DNA of 64,000 bases from an uncultured Aquimarina sp. (lineage in GTDB: Bacteria > Bacteroidota > Bacteroidia > Flavobacteriales > Flavobacteriaceae). Positions 33,469-41,855 of the stretch are shown in pieces (within the stretch, counting starts at the first letter, position 1; every line of letters begins with the position of its first letter). The notes beneath the pieces were generated by a model. The model saw nothing but the letters and a program-made list of their open reading frames with translations, was not told the DNA's origin and ran no database searches. The stretch is taken from the NCBI GenBank assembly GCA_947498785.1, contig CANMLS010000011.1, positions 78,869 to 142,868 on the forward strand. Reading direction: 5' to 3'. The translations under genes and the position numbers were made by a program.

Positions 33469-33477
33469 CTATATTTG
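33446..33477 (+). promoter_or_regulatory. Bacteroidota-type promoter for the Abi gene
   Basis: TTG at 33446-33448 and TATATTTG (TAnnTTTG) at 33470-33477 with 21 bases between, within the accepted 17-23 range. The TTG lies in the end of gmk. It gives a transcript starting near 33484, about 55 bases before the Abi ATG. Confidence 0.7.
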
Positions 33478-33483
33478 TAGTAT

Positions 33484-33538
33484 CTATACCCGCCTCGCCT
33501 CTCTTTGAAGCGCATTTTTGGTGGGTTTTTTGTTTTTT
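33484..33538 (+). ncRNA. Structured leader before the Abi gene (abiF-RNA-like candidate)
   Basis: ACCCGCC (33488-33494) pairs with GGTGGGT as seven bp including one G-T, enclosing about 26 bases with a CGC/GCG inner pair, followed directly by TTTTTGTTTTTT and the Abi ATG. It has the shape of a terminator or a short RNA ending at the T run. Structured RNAs upstream of Abi_2 genes have been reported as the abiF motif; I cannot test the match to that model here. Confidence 0.5.
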
Positions 33539-34468
33539 ATGACTGAAAAAAAAATCTACTCCAAGCAACCTAAATCGTTTAAAAAACAAGTTGAATTACT
33601 TGAAAAAAGGGGGTTAAACTTTAAAAACAAACAAAAAGCTGAAAAAGTATTAGCAAACATCAGTTATAATCGTTTAAGCGCTTATTGGTATCCTTTTATT
33701 AAAGAACCAAAAGATGAAGAAATATTTAAAAAAGGTGCTCGGTTTGAAACCGTTTTTAAAATCTACCAATTTGATAGCGAGCTAAGAATTGTACTATTTT
33801 ATGCTATTGAGCAAATCGAAATTGCATTAAGAACTCAAATAATTTTTCATTTATCAAGTAAATATAATTCTGGTTTTTGGTTCGAGAATCAAGAAGCTTT
33901 CAAAAGCTATCCTTTTTATGTAGAATTGTTAAAAAAATTATGTGTTAATGTAAAAGATTCTAATCAGGAACATATTAAAAAATATAACAGAAAGTACATT
34001 CAATACATTCCTCCTTCTTGGAAAAGTTTTGAAACTCTTTCATTTAATACGTTATTTTCAATATTCAAAAATTTAAAAGACAAAAAGGAACAAATATTAA
34101 TTGCTAAGCATTTTGGTTTGCACCATGAAGTCCTTAAATCCTGGATAGATACCATTATTTATGTAAGAAATATTTGTGCACATCATAGCCGACTTTGGAA
34201 TATAAAACTTACAATTAGTCCAGTTTGGTTAAAATCCCCTCATAGTGAATGGATAAACACTTGGGATAATAAAGGTCAACCAACCAATGATAAAGAGTTA
34301 AAGATGTATTCAGCAATATGTGTAACTACATATTTACTTGATCACGTAAATCCATATCATAAGTTTAGAAAAAGATTAATTGATTTATTAAAAAAGTATC
34401 CAGAAATAGATATTGCCCATATGGGTTTTACAGAAACTTGGAAAACAGAACCCTTGTGGTTAAAATAG
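33539..34468 (+). CDS. Abi_2-family abortive-infection-like protein (AbiD/AbiF type)
   Basis: 309 residues from the ATG at 33539; a GTG at 33518 would place its start inside the leader hairpin. N-terminal SYNRLSAYWYPFIK and YQFDSELRIVLFYAIEQIEIALRT, and a C-terminal HEPN-type RNase motif at R210-x4-H215 in YVRNICAHHSRLWN, are the Abi_2 signatures. Family members act in phage abortive infection by cutting RNA. It interrupts the gmk-nadD core order, and is AT-rich with Lys/Asn/Phe bias. Acquired defence gene is the best reading. Confidence 0.93.
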   Translation: MTEKKIYSKQPKSFKKQVELLEKRGLNFKNKQKAEKVLANISYNRLSAYWYPFIKEPKDEEIFKKGARFETVFKIYQFDSELRIVLFYAIEQIEIALRTQIIFHLSSKYNSGFWFENQEAFKSYPFYVELLKKLCVNVKDSNQEHIKKYNRKYIQYIPPSWKSFETLSFNTLFSIFKNLKDKKEQILIAKHFGLHHEVLKSWIDTIIYVRNICAHHSRLWNIKLTISPVWLKSPHSEWINTWDNKGQPTNDKELKMYSAICVTTYLLDHVNPYHKFRKRLIDLLKKYPEIDIAHMGFTETWKTEPLWLK

Positions 34469-34477
34469 GTTTAATAA

Positions 34478-35059
34478 ATGAAAAACATAGGATTATATTT
34501 TGGGACATTTAACCCTATTCATATAGGTCATTTAGCCATTGCTAACCATATGGCTGAGTTCTCTGATCTTGATGAAATCTGGATGGTAGTGACTCCTCAT
34601 AATCCACATAAAAAGAAAAGTTCTTTACTGGATAATCATCATCGTTATGAGATGGTATACCGTGCAACAGAGTTCTATCCAAAGCTAAAACCCAGTGATA
34701 TAGAATTTGGATTGCATCAACCTAATTATACAATATATACATTAGCTCATTTACAGGAAAAATACCCAGAAGATCAATTTCATCTCATTATGGGTGAAGA
34801 TAACCTAAAGAGTTTTCATAAGTGGAAAAATTATGAAGTCATTCTAGAAAATCATAACATCTATATATATCCTCGTATCGCAGAAGGGAACGTAGAATCC
34901 CAATTTAAGGATCATCCAAAAATTCAACGCATTAAAGCTCCTATTATGGAAATCTCTTCTACATTTATACGTAACTCTATTGCAAAAAGTAAAAATGTAA
35001 AACCATTGCTTCCAGTTTCTGTATGGAAATACATTGATGAAATGAATTTTTATAAATAA
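34478..35059 (+). CDS. nadD: Nicotinate-nucleotide adenylyltransferase NadD
   Basis: Adenylates nicotinate mononucleotide in NAD synthesis. 193 residues. The nucleotidyl-transferase motif is YFGTFNPIHIGHLAIAN (HxGH near residue 18), and the C-terminal ISSTFIRNSI is the second signature. Starts 9 bases after the Abi stop. It is convergent with a membrane protein gene. Confidence 0.97.
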   Translation: MKNIGLYFGTFNPIHIGHLAIANHMAEFSDLDEIWMVVTPHNPHKKKSSLLDNHHRYEMVYRATEFYPKLKPSDIEFGLHQPNYTIYTLAHLQEKYPEDQFHLIMGEDNLKSFHKWKNYEVILENHNIYIYPRIAEGNVESQFKDHPKIQRIKAPIMEISSTFIRNSIAKSKNVKPLLPVSVWKYIDEMNFYK

Positions 35060-35062
35060 CTC

Positions 35063-35707
35063 TTATAAGCTATTAATAGAAGGTCCTCCCATAGTTTCTT
35101 TTATTCTTTTCATAAGTCTATGTACTCGACCGCTACCTCCAGCAATAATACCAGAAGTAAGAACAATATCGATAGATTGTATAATAGTCATTTGAATATT
35201 TGACAACTCTGTTTCTGAACCATTAAATACTATCCCTGCCATAAGACGTAACCCAGAAAAAGAAAGAATTAATCCTATCACAAAAGCAATAAGAGTTGTT
35301 CTCTTTTGCCTTTTTAACCCTCTCGTCGTTAAAAACTCTTCTAACTCTTTTTTTTCTTTTATCATTTTTACCACTTCTACAGACTCTGGTTTTTCTTCGG
35401 TAGATTCTGCATCTGTTAATGCAGCGATATCAAGAGGATTATTTAATTGCTCTAGAAATTTATTAATATCAGTAATACGATCTTTACATTGTATTTTTAC
35501 TTTCTCATTGGGATCATCAACAAATATTTCAATAAATTGTTCTACAACCAGCATAATTACAGATATATAACCAAGCATAGCTATTACATTTCCTGGAGTC
35601 AAATGAGAAAGATCAATAGCAGGTAGTTCTTTTTCAAAATAAACAAAACTTGCGATCACAAGTATGGAAAGAAGTATTGCTATTGGGTTTTTGTATAATG
35701 CATTCAT
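35063..35707 (-). CDS. Hypothetical membrane protein (214 aa)
   Basis: I chose the ATG at 35707 (MNALYKNPIAILLSILV); the 10 residues upstream have no support. Helices: about residues 8-25, 45-65, then a cytoplasmic Glu/Lys-rich loop of about 80 residues (coiled-coil-like), and two helices near 150-175 and 185-205. Ends RRVHRLMKRIKETMGGPSI-like basic region. I recognise no family. Stop lies 3 bases from that of nadD. Confidence 0.75.
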   Translation of the reverse strand: MNALYKNPIAILLSILVIASFVYFEKELPAIDLSHLTPGNVIAMLGYISVIMLVVEQFIEIFVDDPNEKVKIQCKDRITDINKFLEQLNNPLDIAALTDAESTEEKPESVEVVKMIKEKKELEEFLTTRGLKRQKRTTLIAFVIGLILSFSGLRLMAGIVFNGSETELSNIQMTIIQSIDIVLTSGIIAGGSGRVHRLMKRIKETMGGPSINSL

Positions 35708-35855
35708 TGTTGAAAAAGTATATAGATAAAAATACAAAATCTATAGTTGACAGTTCGTATTTATTAAACAAAACAAATGATATCATTTGACGTAAAAAAG
35801 CACAACTCTTAAAAGGTTGTGCCTTTCATCCATAATCAGTCTATACTTTTAGATC

Positions 35856-36434
35856 TTATATTATGCTTTTTTTCCATACCCGATCTTTAAAAACATCATC
35901 AACAGTTGTATTAAAAACGTGATTAAAATAGTTGCTCATTGTTTTAATACCAACTCCAGTGATAACACCAAGAATATGTTTTTCGGTATAACCTGCACTT
36001 AAGAAACTATCAATATCTGTTTGTAAGGGTAATCCTCTTGTTGAAGTAATAATTTTTGTAAACAAGCTTAGGGCCTTCAATTTATTATCTGGTATTTCAA
36101 CATTATTACGGATTGCATCTGTTACTTCTGTAGGCACATTGGTCATCTGATCCCCTACAAAACTATGTGCTGCCATACAGTATTCGCAACCGTTTTCAAA
36201 GGCAGTGGATAGAAATACAACTTCTTGTTCTTGTGGAGTAAAACCAGAATTAGCTCTAAATGAATTATACCCTGCCACATAACTATCTAATAACGCAGGA
36301 TTATTTGCCATGCCTGCATACATATTAGGAATAAAACCTAATTTCTTCTCTGTATTCTCTAATATTTTGCTCGAAACTCTGTCTGCGTTTTCAATTGTTT
36401 TTGGTTCTAAATGCATTGTTTTTAGCGTGTTCAT
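35856..36434 (-). CDS. Carboxymuconolactone decarboxylase / AhpD-like protein
   Basis: 192 residues, all helical. The catalytic CxxC is in AFENGCEYCMAAHSFVG near residue 80, as in AhpD-type alkylhydroperoxidases and peroxidase-related proteins. It likely reduces peroxides or reactive carbonyls with a thiol partner. Downstream of a TetR gene on the same strand, with an operator-like dyad 26 bases before its ATG, so repression by that TetR protein is inferred. Confidence 0.9.
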   Translation of the reverse strand: MNTLKTMHLEPKTIENADRVSSKILENTEKKLGFIPNMYAGMANNPALLDSYVAGYNSFRANSGFTPQEQEVVFLSTAFENGCEYCMAAHSFVGDQMTNVPTEVTDAIRNNVEIPDNKLKALSLFTKIITSTRGLPLQTDIDSFLSAGYTEKHILGVITGVGIKTMSNYFNHVFNTTVDDVFKDRVWKKSII

Positions 36435-36459
36435 GGTGTTTTAAATTTAAATTAATATT

Positions 36460-36477
36460 ACTAAGTAATCGCTTAGT
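36460..36477. promoter_or_regulatory. TetR operator site 1
   Basis: ACTAAGTAATCGCTTAGT, arms ACTAAG/CTTAGT with a 6-base centre, upstream of the AhpD-like gene. Matched by site 2 at 37080-37097 at 14 of 18 positions. Confidence 0.6.
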
Positions 36478-36494
36478 TTTGATATAAAAAAAGT

Positions 36495-37058
36495 TTATAA
36501 GTTTTTGAATGTTACTTCGATAAAATCATCCAACTGTGCTGCATTAAACATTTTTGACGCTACAGATAACCCTTGTAACGCTACCATAAGATAATTTGCT
36601 TGTTTATCTATAGTAATTTTATCTTTTCGGGTATCGTAGCTTAATTTATTTATGAAAGACTCTCTAACGTTTGTTGCAAATTTCACAATTTCTGACATAA
36701 TCAATGTATCCGTACTCTCCCCTAGTTCATTTACTGTATTGGTAAGTAAACATCCTTTATTACTATTATTATCTTTTGAAAATTCAATAAAATTATGGAA
36801 ATATTGTTTTATTGCTTCTACTCCTTCTGAGTTATCTAATCTATCAATGAGTTCAAATTGTGCTTTTTTCTTATAACACTTTATACTTTCCAAAAATACT
36901 CCTTGTTTATTACCAAAACTAGCATAAACAGAAAACTGGTTAATCCCCATTTCTTTTTCTAACATCCTCACAGAAGTTGTTTCATAACCATTTCTCCAAA
37001 AAAGCTGCATTGCTTTTTCTATAACTTCTTCTTCTTTATATTCTTTTCTTCTAGCCAC
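36495..37058 (-). CDS. TetR/AcrR-family repressor
   Basis: 187 residues, GTG start at 37058. N-terminal HTH: EVIEKAMQLFWRNGYETTSV then LEKEMGINQFSVYASFGNKQGVF. The remainder is the ligand-binding helical domain, with NSNKGCLLTNTVNELG, typical of the TetR_C subset regulating quinone or aldehyde stress genes. A dyad 22 bases upstream and a similar one before the AhpD-like gene suggest autoregulation and control of that gene. Confidence 0.93.
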   Translation of the reverse strand: MARRKEYKEEEVIEKAMQLFWRNGYETTSVRMLEKEMGINQFSVYASFGNKQGVFLESIKCYKKKAQFELIDRLDNSEGVEAIKQYFHNFIEFSKDNNSNKGCLLTNTVNELGESTDTLIMSEIVKFATNVRESFINKLSYDTRKDKITIDKQANYLMVALQGLSVASKMFNAAQLDDFIEVTFKNL

Positions 37059-37079
37059 AAATTAGTTTTACTATACAAA

Positions 37080-37097
37080 ACTAATCAATTGCTTAGA
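37080..37097. promoter_or_regulatory. TetR operator site 2
   Basis: ACTAATCAATTGCTTAGA, 14 of 18 identical to site 1, 22 bases before the TetR start. An additional ATTAGTTTTACTATACAAAACTAAT dyad overlaps it. Confidence 0.55.
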
Positions 37098-37160
37098 AAC
37101 AGAAAAATAAAAAGAGGAAAAACTCCCTCTTCTTACTACAACTTGTAGAGTAACTTTAAA

Positions 37161-37292
37161 CTAATTACTGCAACAACCAGGTTTTGCACATGCATCAGGG
37201 CCATCACATACTGGTGGTTTTCCCGCTACAATCTTTTTTTGCAAAGTTTTGGTAAGTACTTTTACTTCTTCCAATTTCATTAATTCTTTCAT
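37161..37292 (-). CDS. Cys-rich bacteriocin-like small peptide (43 aa)
   Basis: Starts MKELMKLEEVKVLTKTLQKK and continues IVAGK, a leader typical of Flavobacteriia small peptides (LxKxxQKKIxxG). The core PPVCDGPDACAKPGCCSN has four Cys, three Pro and several Gly, consistent with a folded or disulfide-linked peptide. No modification or transport gene is adjacent. ATG at 37292 and TAG at 37161-37163. Function unknown; similar peptides are annotated as bacteriocin-like proteins. Confidence 0.75.
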   Translation of the reverse strand: MKELMKLEEVKVLTKTLQKKIVAGKPPVCDGPDACAKPGCCSN

Positions 37293-37681
37293 AATTAAAA
37301 TAGTTTGTATAATTTGATTCTGCCTTAAACCAGTGAATTGACACTTAAGGCTTGTGTCATACTTATCAACACTTTTCTTAAAGAATTTTGAAATCAGCGT
37401 AGCTTATTTCTACGATTTTAAATTCATATAAATCTAGCCAAAAAAAAGAATTCGTGACACTTTATAATCGTTAAAAATTTGCAAATTATACCAACATATC
37501 GATAGTAAATATCCTTAAGGTAAGCCTTCAAAAGAAAGTGATTTTTACAATTTCGATGCAAAATTTGGGGTATTAGTCCTAAGGTTTTAATGAAAAGGGG
37601 GATTTTTATAGCAAACTGAAAAAGCTTAAATCACTTCAATATTAAACTCATTAACAACAATCTTTATAAAAATAATATATT
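37293..37681. other. Gene-free stretch
   Basis: 389 bases, AT-rich. No gene, no strong hairpin; a weak GTAG/CTAC dyad lies near 37400. Probably the promoter of the small Cys-rich peptide and the 3' region of the enoyl-CoA hydratase gene. Confidence 0.5.
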
Positions 37682-38461
37682 CTACTTTCCAGGAAAGTTT
37701 GCCTTACGTTTTTCAAGAAAAGCTGTAGTTCCTTCTTTAAAATCTTCGGTACCAAAACAGTTGCCAAACTGTTCAATTTCCATTTTAAACCCATTTATTC
37801 CATCTTCATAAGCTGCATTAACCGATTTGATCGCTGCACCAATAGCCACAGAAGAGTTTCTCATAATTTTTCCTGCCAGTTTTTCTGCTAATGGTATTAA
37901 TTCTTCCTGATTAGTAACATGATTTACCAAACCATACTGTGATGCTTGATTAGCATCAATCATCCCTGCGGTCATAATCATTTCCATAGCTCTACCTTTG
38001 CCCACTAATTGTGGTAATCGCTGTGTGCCACCGTACCCTGGGATCACACCCAAGGAAACCTCTGGTAATCCCATTTTTGCATTATCGCTGGCTATTCTAA
38101 AATGTGCAGCCATGGCTAATTCTAATCCACCTCCCAGAGCAAAGCCGTTGACTGCTGCAATGACTGGTGTAGAAAGATTCGCAACAAAATCGAATAATAC
38201 TTCCTGACCTTTTTCTGCTAACTTTCCTCCTTCGGTAACCGAAAAATCAGCAAATTCACTAATATCTGCTCCTGCTACAAAAGCCTTTTCTCCAGTTCCC
38301 GTTACAATAATAACTTTGGTATCGGGATCCAGATCAGCTACTCTAAAAGCAGCATGTAATTCTTGTATTGTTTCTTTATTAAGTGCATTTAGTTTAGACG
38401 GGCGATTAATTGTAATCCTTGTAATTCCGTTGTTTTGAGATGTAAGAATATTGGTGTACAT
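37682..38461 (-). CDS. Enoyl-CoA hydratase / crotonase family
   Basis: 259 residues. Hydrates trans-2-enoyl-CoA in fatty-acid or short-chain acyl-CoA metabolism. Oxyanion hole and active-site segments: KAFVAGADISEFA, NGFALGGGLELAMAAHF, and LPEVSLGVIPGYGGTQRLPQLVG with the catalytic Glu. Ends EGTTAFLEKRKANFPGK as usual for this group. Length is normal. Exact substrate is unknown. Confidence 0.94.
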   Translation of the reverse strand: MYTNILTSQNNGITRITINRPSKLNALNKETIQELHAAFRVADLDPDTKVIIVTGTGEKAFVAGADISEFADFSVTEGGKLAEKGQEVLFDFVANLSTPVIAAVNGFALGGGLELAMAAHFRIASDNAKMGLPEVSLGVIPGYGGTQRLPQLVGKGRAMEMIMTAGMIDANQASQYGLVNHVTNQEELIPLAEKLAGKIMRNSSVAIGAAIKSVNAAYEDGINGFKMEIEQFGNCFGTEDFKEGTTAFLEKRKANFPGK

Positions 38462-38554
38462 GAGAAGTTATTTTCTTTCTCGATTTTACGAGAATATAGT
38501 TGTTGTATAGACTAAATTATTTCAAAAATTTATGCTTTCAAAAAGACATCTGAT

Positions 38555-40006
38555 TTACTCTTTAGGAAATCTAACTTTAAAAACAGTTCCTTTTTCTTCC
38601 TGAGAGGTAAAAGTAATACTTCCGTTATAGGTTTCCACAATATTTTTTACCATTCCCAATCCTAATCCCATTCCACTTGTCTTTGTCGTAAATTTGGGTT
38701 CGAAAATCTTCTTTTTATTTTCCTCATTAATTCCTATTCCATTATCAGCAACTGTAATCACTACATCATTTCCATCGGTAAAAACATCTACAATAATTTT
38801 TGGAATACGATCTTCTGGAATTGCTTGTATTCCATTCTTTACCAAATTGGTCACTACCCTTATAAGTTGAGTTCTATCAAATTTTGCTATAATTTTTTCT
38901 CTTTCTGAAGGGAAAACAATATATCCTTCATTAAATATATCCAACGCCAATCCTACAATTTTTACCACATCTAGGGTTTCACTTTTTTGAGCAGGCATTT
39001 GTGCAAAATTAGAAAACGCAGAAGCTATAGAACTCATAGTATCGATTTGTTGAATTAAAGTATCGCTATACTCCTGAATTTTCTGCCCAATATTAGGATC
39101 ATTAGCATCAAACTTACGTTGAAAGCTCTGAACAGTTAACCGCATCGGTGTTAATGGGTTTTTGATTTCGTGCGCTACTTGTTTTGCCATTTCTCTCCAT
39201 GCTGCTTCTCTTTCACTTTTAGCTAACATAGCAGCGCTCTCTTCTAATTCATCAATCATACTGTTATACGCATTCACCAAGGAGTAGATTTCATCACTTG
39301 CATCTCCAATTTCGATTCTTTTATTTCGTTTATCTAGCCGTGTCTGATCTATCGTTTCAGAAATTGTTTTTAAAGATCTTGTAATATATTTAGATAAGAA
39401 ATAGGCCAAGGCAATTGCAATCAAAAGCATTAATAAGTACACTTGCCCTAAACGTTTTAAAAATTCAAACAATTCTCTTGTAATCAGATCATTATCTTCC
39501 AAATAAGGAAGGTTAAGTATCGCTAATGGTTTTGCTTTACGATCAGTTATATAAGTATATGAAGTTAAAAATTTCCCTTCATTTCTCTCTGACTCCACTA
39601 GGTATCTTTTATCAAACTGAGAAGCAAGTGTATCAATAATCAATGAGTTTAATTGCACTGTATCTTTTATAAAAGCAGCTTCTGACTTGATTAATAGTTT
39701 CCCTGAAAGACTATAAATATTAACTGGTAATGAATGTTCTTCTGAAATCTGATAAATGCGGTTTTTTTCTCTAAAAATCAAAGTTATATTATCTTCTTCG
39801 ACTGGGTATGTTGTACTCTTTAGAACATTATCAATAGCAATTTGTATCCGTTCTTCTTTTCTTTCTAAACGCTCTCTATGATACTCTTCTGCCTCTTCTT
39901 TATACTGATAAACAGTAACAGCTGCAATCAATATTGAAGCTAGAAAAATCAATAAAGTCATCGAGATAAAAATTCGTGTACGAAGAGAAAGTCTTAGTAG
40001 CTTCAT
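38555..40006 (-). CDS. Sensor histidine kinase (HAMP, NtrY-like)
   Basis: 483 residues. Two transmembrane helices (about 12-35 and 185-210) enclose a periplasmic sensor domain, followed by HAMP, a dimerisation helix with the phospho-His in AHEIKNPLTPMRLTVQSF and a HATPase domain (DNGIGINEENKKKIFEP, TSGMGLGLGMVKNIV). The NPLTPMRL box is typical of NtrY-like kinases. No response regulator is adjacent, so the partner is elsewhere. Confidence 0.94.
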   Translation of the reverse strand: MKLLRLSLRTRIFISMTLLIFLASILIAAVTVYQYKEEAEEYHRERLERKEERIQIAIDNVLKSTTYPVEEDNITLIFREKNRIYQISEEHSLPVNIYSLSGKLLIKSEAAFIKDTVQLNSLIIDTLASQFDKRYLVESERNEGKFLTSYTYITDRKAKPLAILNLPYLEDNDLITRELFEFLKRLGQVYLLMLLIAIALAYFLSKYITRSLKTISETIDQTRLDKRNKRIEIGDASDEIYSLVNAYNSMIDELEESAAMLAKSEREAAWREMAKQVAHEIKNPLTPMRLTVQSFQRKFDANDPNIGQKIQEYSDTLIQQIDTMSSIASAFSNFAQMPAQKSETLDVVKIVGLALDIFNEGYIVFPSEREKIIAKFDRTQLIRVVTNLVKNGIQAIPEDRIPKIIVDVFTDGNDVVITVADNGIGINEENKKKIFEPKFTTKTSGMGLGLGMVKNIVETYNGSITFTSQEEKGTVFKVRFPKE

Positions 40007-40109
40007 ATTATTTTTTGAACCATAAAGATAACAAATATCGCACCAAAATAGTTGTAAAAAGAAATCTCAAAAAGCTTCGAATTTCCTAAATTTACCTAGC
40101 TTTTACTTT

Positions 40110-41801
40110 ATGGACAATTCTACATTACTTTCTGTGCAAAATCTTTGCGTCTCTTTTTTGTCAGAAGACAAAGAAAATCAAGTTCTATTTGATCTATCTT
40201 TTAGTATTCAAAAAAACGAGATATTAGGAGTTGTAGGAGAATCTGGCAGCGGTAAGTCGGTAGCATCTCTTGCTATTCTTGGCTTACTCCCTAATAAAAT
40301 TTCACAAATTACCAAAGGAAACATTAATTACGACGGTAAATCTTTACTTGATCTTCATAAAAAAGAATATCGATCGATTCGTGGTAATGAGATAGCTATG
40401 ATTTTTCAGGAGCCTATGAGTTCTTTAAATCCATCTATGAAATGTGGAAAACAGGTTGCTGAAATCCTACACCAGCATACCACATTATCCAAAACTGAGA
40501 TAAAAAACGAGGTACTTTCTTTGTTTAGTAAAGTAAAACTTCCTGACCCTGATCGTGCTTATACTTCATATCCTCATCAATTAAGTGGTGGTCAAAAGCA
40601 ACGAATTATGATTGCTATGGCGATTGCATGTAAACCAAAACTGCTAATTGCTGATGAACCTACCACGGCACTTGATGTTACTGTACAAAAAGAAATTATT
40701 GAGTTGCTTAAAAATTTACAGGCGGAATACAAAATGAGTGTTTTGTTTATTTCACACGATCTATCTCTGGTTTCAGAAATAGCAGATCATGTTCTTGTCA
40801 TGTATCAAGGGAAAATGGTAGAATATAATACGACACACAATATATTTAACAATCCCGAAAAAGAATACACCAAAGCACTTATTAATGCTAGGCCACCAAT
40901 GGATATCAGGTTTAAAAAACTACCAACTATAGCCGATTTTCTTGATAATGGTGATAAAGAGCGGGAAGTGATTACTAAAGAAAAACGAGCACAAAATCAT
41001 CAAAACCTCTATAGTAATCCCCCTCTATTAGAAGTTCTTAATGTCGAAAAAAGTTATTTTTCTAAAGTAGGTTTATTTGGCAAAGCAGAGTTTAAAGCCG
41101 TTGATGATGTAAGTTTTAAATTATACGAAGGAGAAACCCTTGGGCTTGTAGGAGAATCAGGTTGTGGAAAATCAACTTTGGGAAATACCATTTTACAATT
41201 AGACAGAGCAGATAATGGTCAGATTATATATAAAGGACAAGATATTACGCGATTACCAGGTTCTGCGATAAGATCTCTTCGAAAAGAAATCCAGCTTATA
41301 TTTCAGGATCCTTTTGCATCCCTTAATCCAAGAATTACTGTTGGTAAAGCAATCATGGAACCAATGCAAGCTCATAAGTTATATCGGAATGATGTAGAAA
41401 GAAAAGAAAAAGTATTAGAGTTACTAAACCGAGTAAGTCTAAGCGAGGAACATTTTAACCGTTACCCACATGAGTTTAGCGGCGGACAAAGACAACGCAT
41501 CGGTATTGCCCGAACTATAGCTTTACAGCCCAAGCTCATTATATGTGATGAATCTGTAAGTGCCCTCGATATATCTGTACAGGCCCAGGTGCTTAATTTA
41601 TTAAATGAATTAAAAGATAATTTTGGGTTTACGTATATCTTTATTTCTCATGATCTTGCTGTGGTAAAATACATGTCTGACCAATTATTAGTTATGAATA
41701 ATGGTAAAATAGAAGAACAAGGAGATGCAGATACAATATATGAAAACCCACAAAAAGAATATACTAAAAAGTTAATACAGGCCATTCCTGAAAGCAGGTA
41801 G
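40110..41801 (+). CDS. Double ABC ATPase of an oligopeptide-type importer (YejF/DppDF-like)
   Basis: 563 residues with two ATPase domains in one chain. Domain 1: VVGESGSGKSV, LSGGQKQRIMIAMAIA, LIADEPTTALD. Domain 2 (from about residue 305): GLVGESGCGKSTLG, FSGGQRQRIGIARTI, IICDESVSALD, with the oligopeptide-type IFQDPFASLNPR between. The permeases and binding protein are not adjacent. Likely uptake of peptides. Confidence 0.94.
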   Translation: MDNSTLLSVQNLCVSFLSEDKENQVLFDLSFSIQKNEILGVVGESGSGKSVASLAILGLLPNKISQITKGNINYDGKSLLDLHKKEYRSIRGNEIAMIFQEPMSSLNPSMKCGKQVAEILHQHTTLSKTEIKNEVLSLFSKVKLPDPDRAYTSYPHQLSGGQKQRIMIAMAIACKPKLLIADEPTTALDVTVQKEIIELLKNLQAEYKMSVLFISHDLSLVSEIADHVLVMYQGKMVEYNTTHNIFNNPEKEYTKALINARPPMDIRFKKLPTIADFLDNGDKEREVITKEKRAQNHQNLYSNPPLLEVLNVEKSYFSKVGLFGKAEFKAVDDVSFKLYEGETLGLVGESGCGKSTLGNTILQLDRADNGQIIYKGQDITRLPGSAIRSLRKEIQLIFQDPFASLNPRITVGKAIMEPMQAHKLYRNDVERKEKVLELLNRVSLSEEHFNRYPHEFSGGQRQRIGIARTIALQPKLIICDESVSALDISVQAQVLNLLNELKDNFGFTYIFISHDLAVVKYMSDQLLVMNNGKIEEQGDADTIYENPQKEYTKKLIQAIPESR

Positions 41802-41855
41802 ATACATTTTCATGTAACATCATAACCAAAGTAAAAAACAGCGATTCATTCTGCT

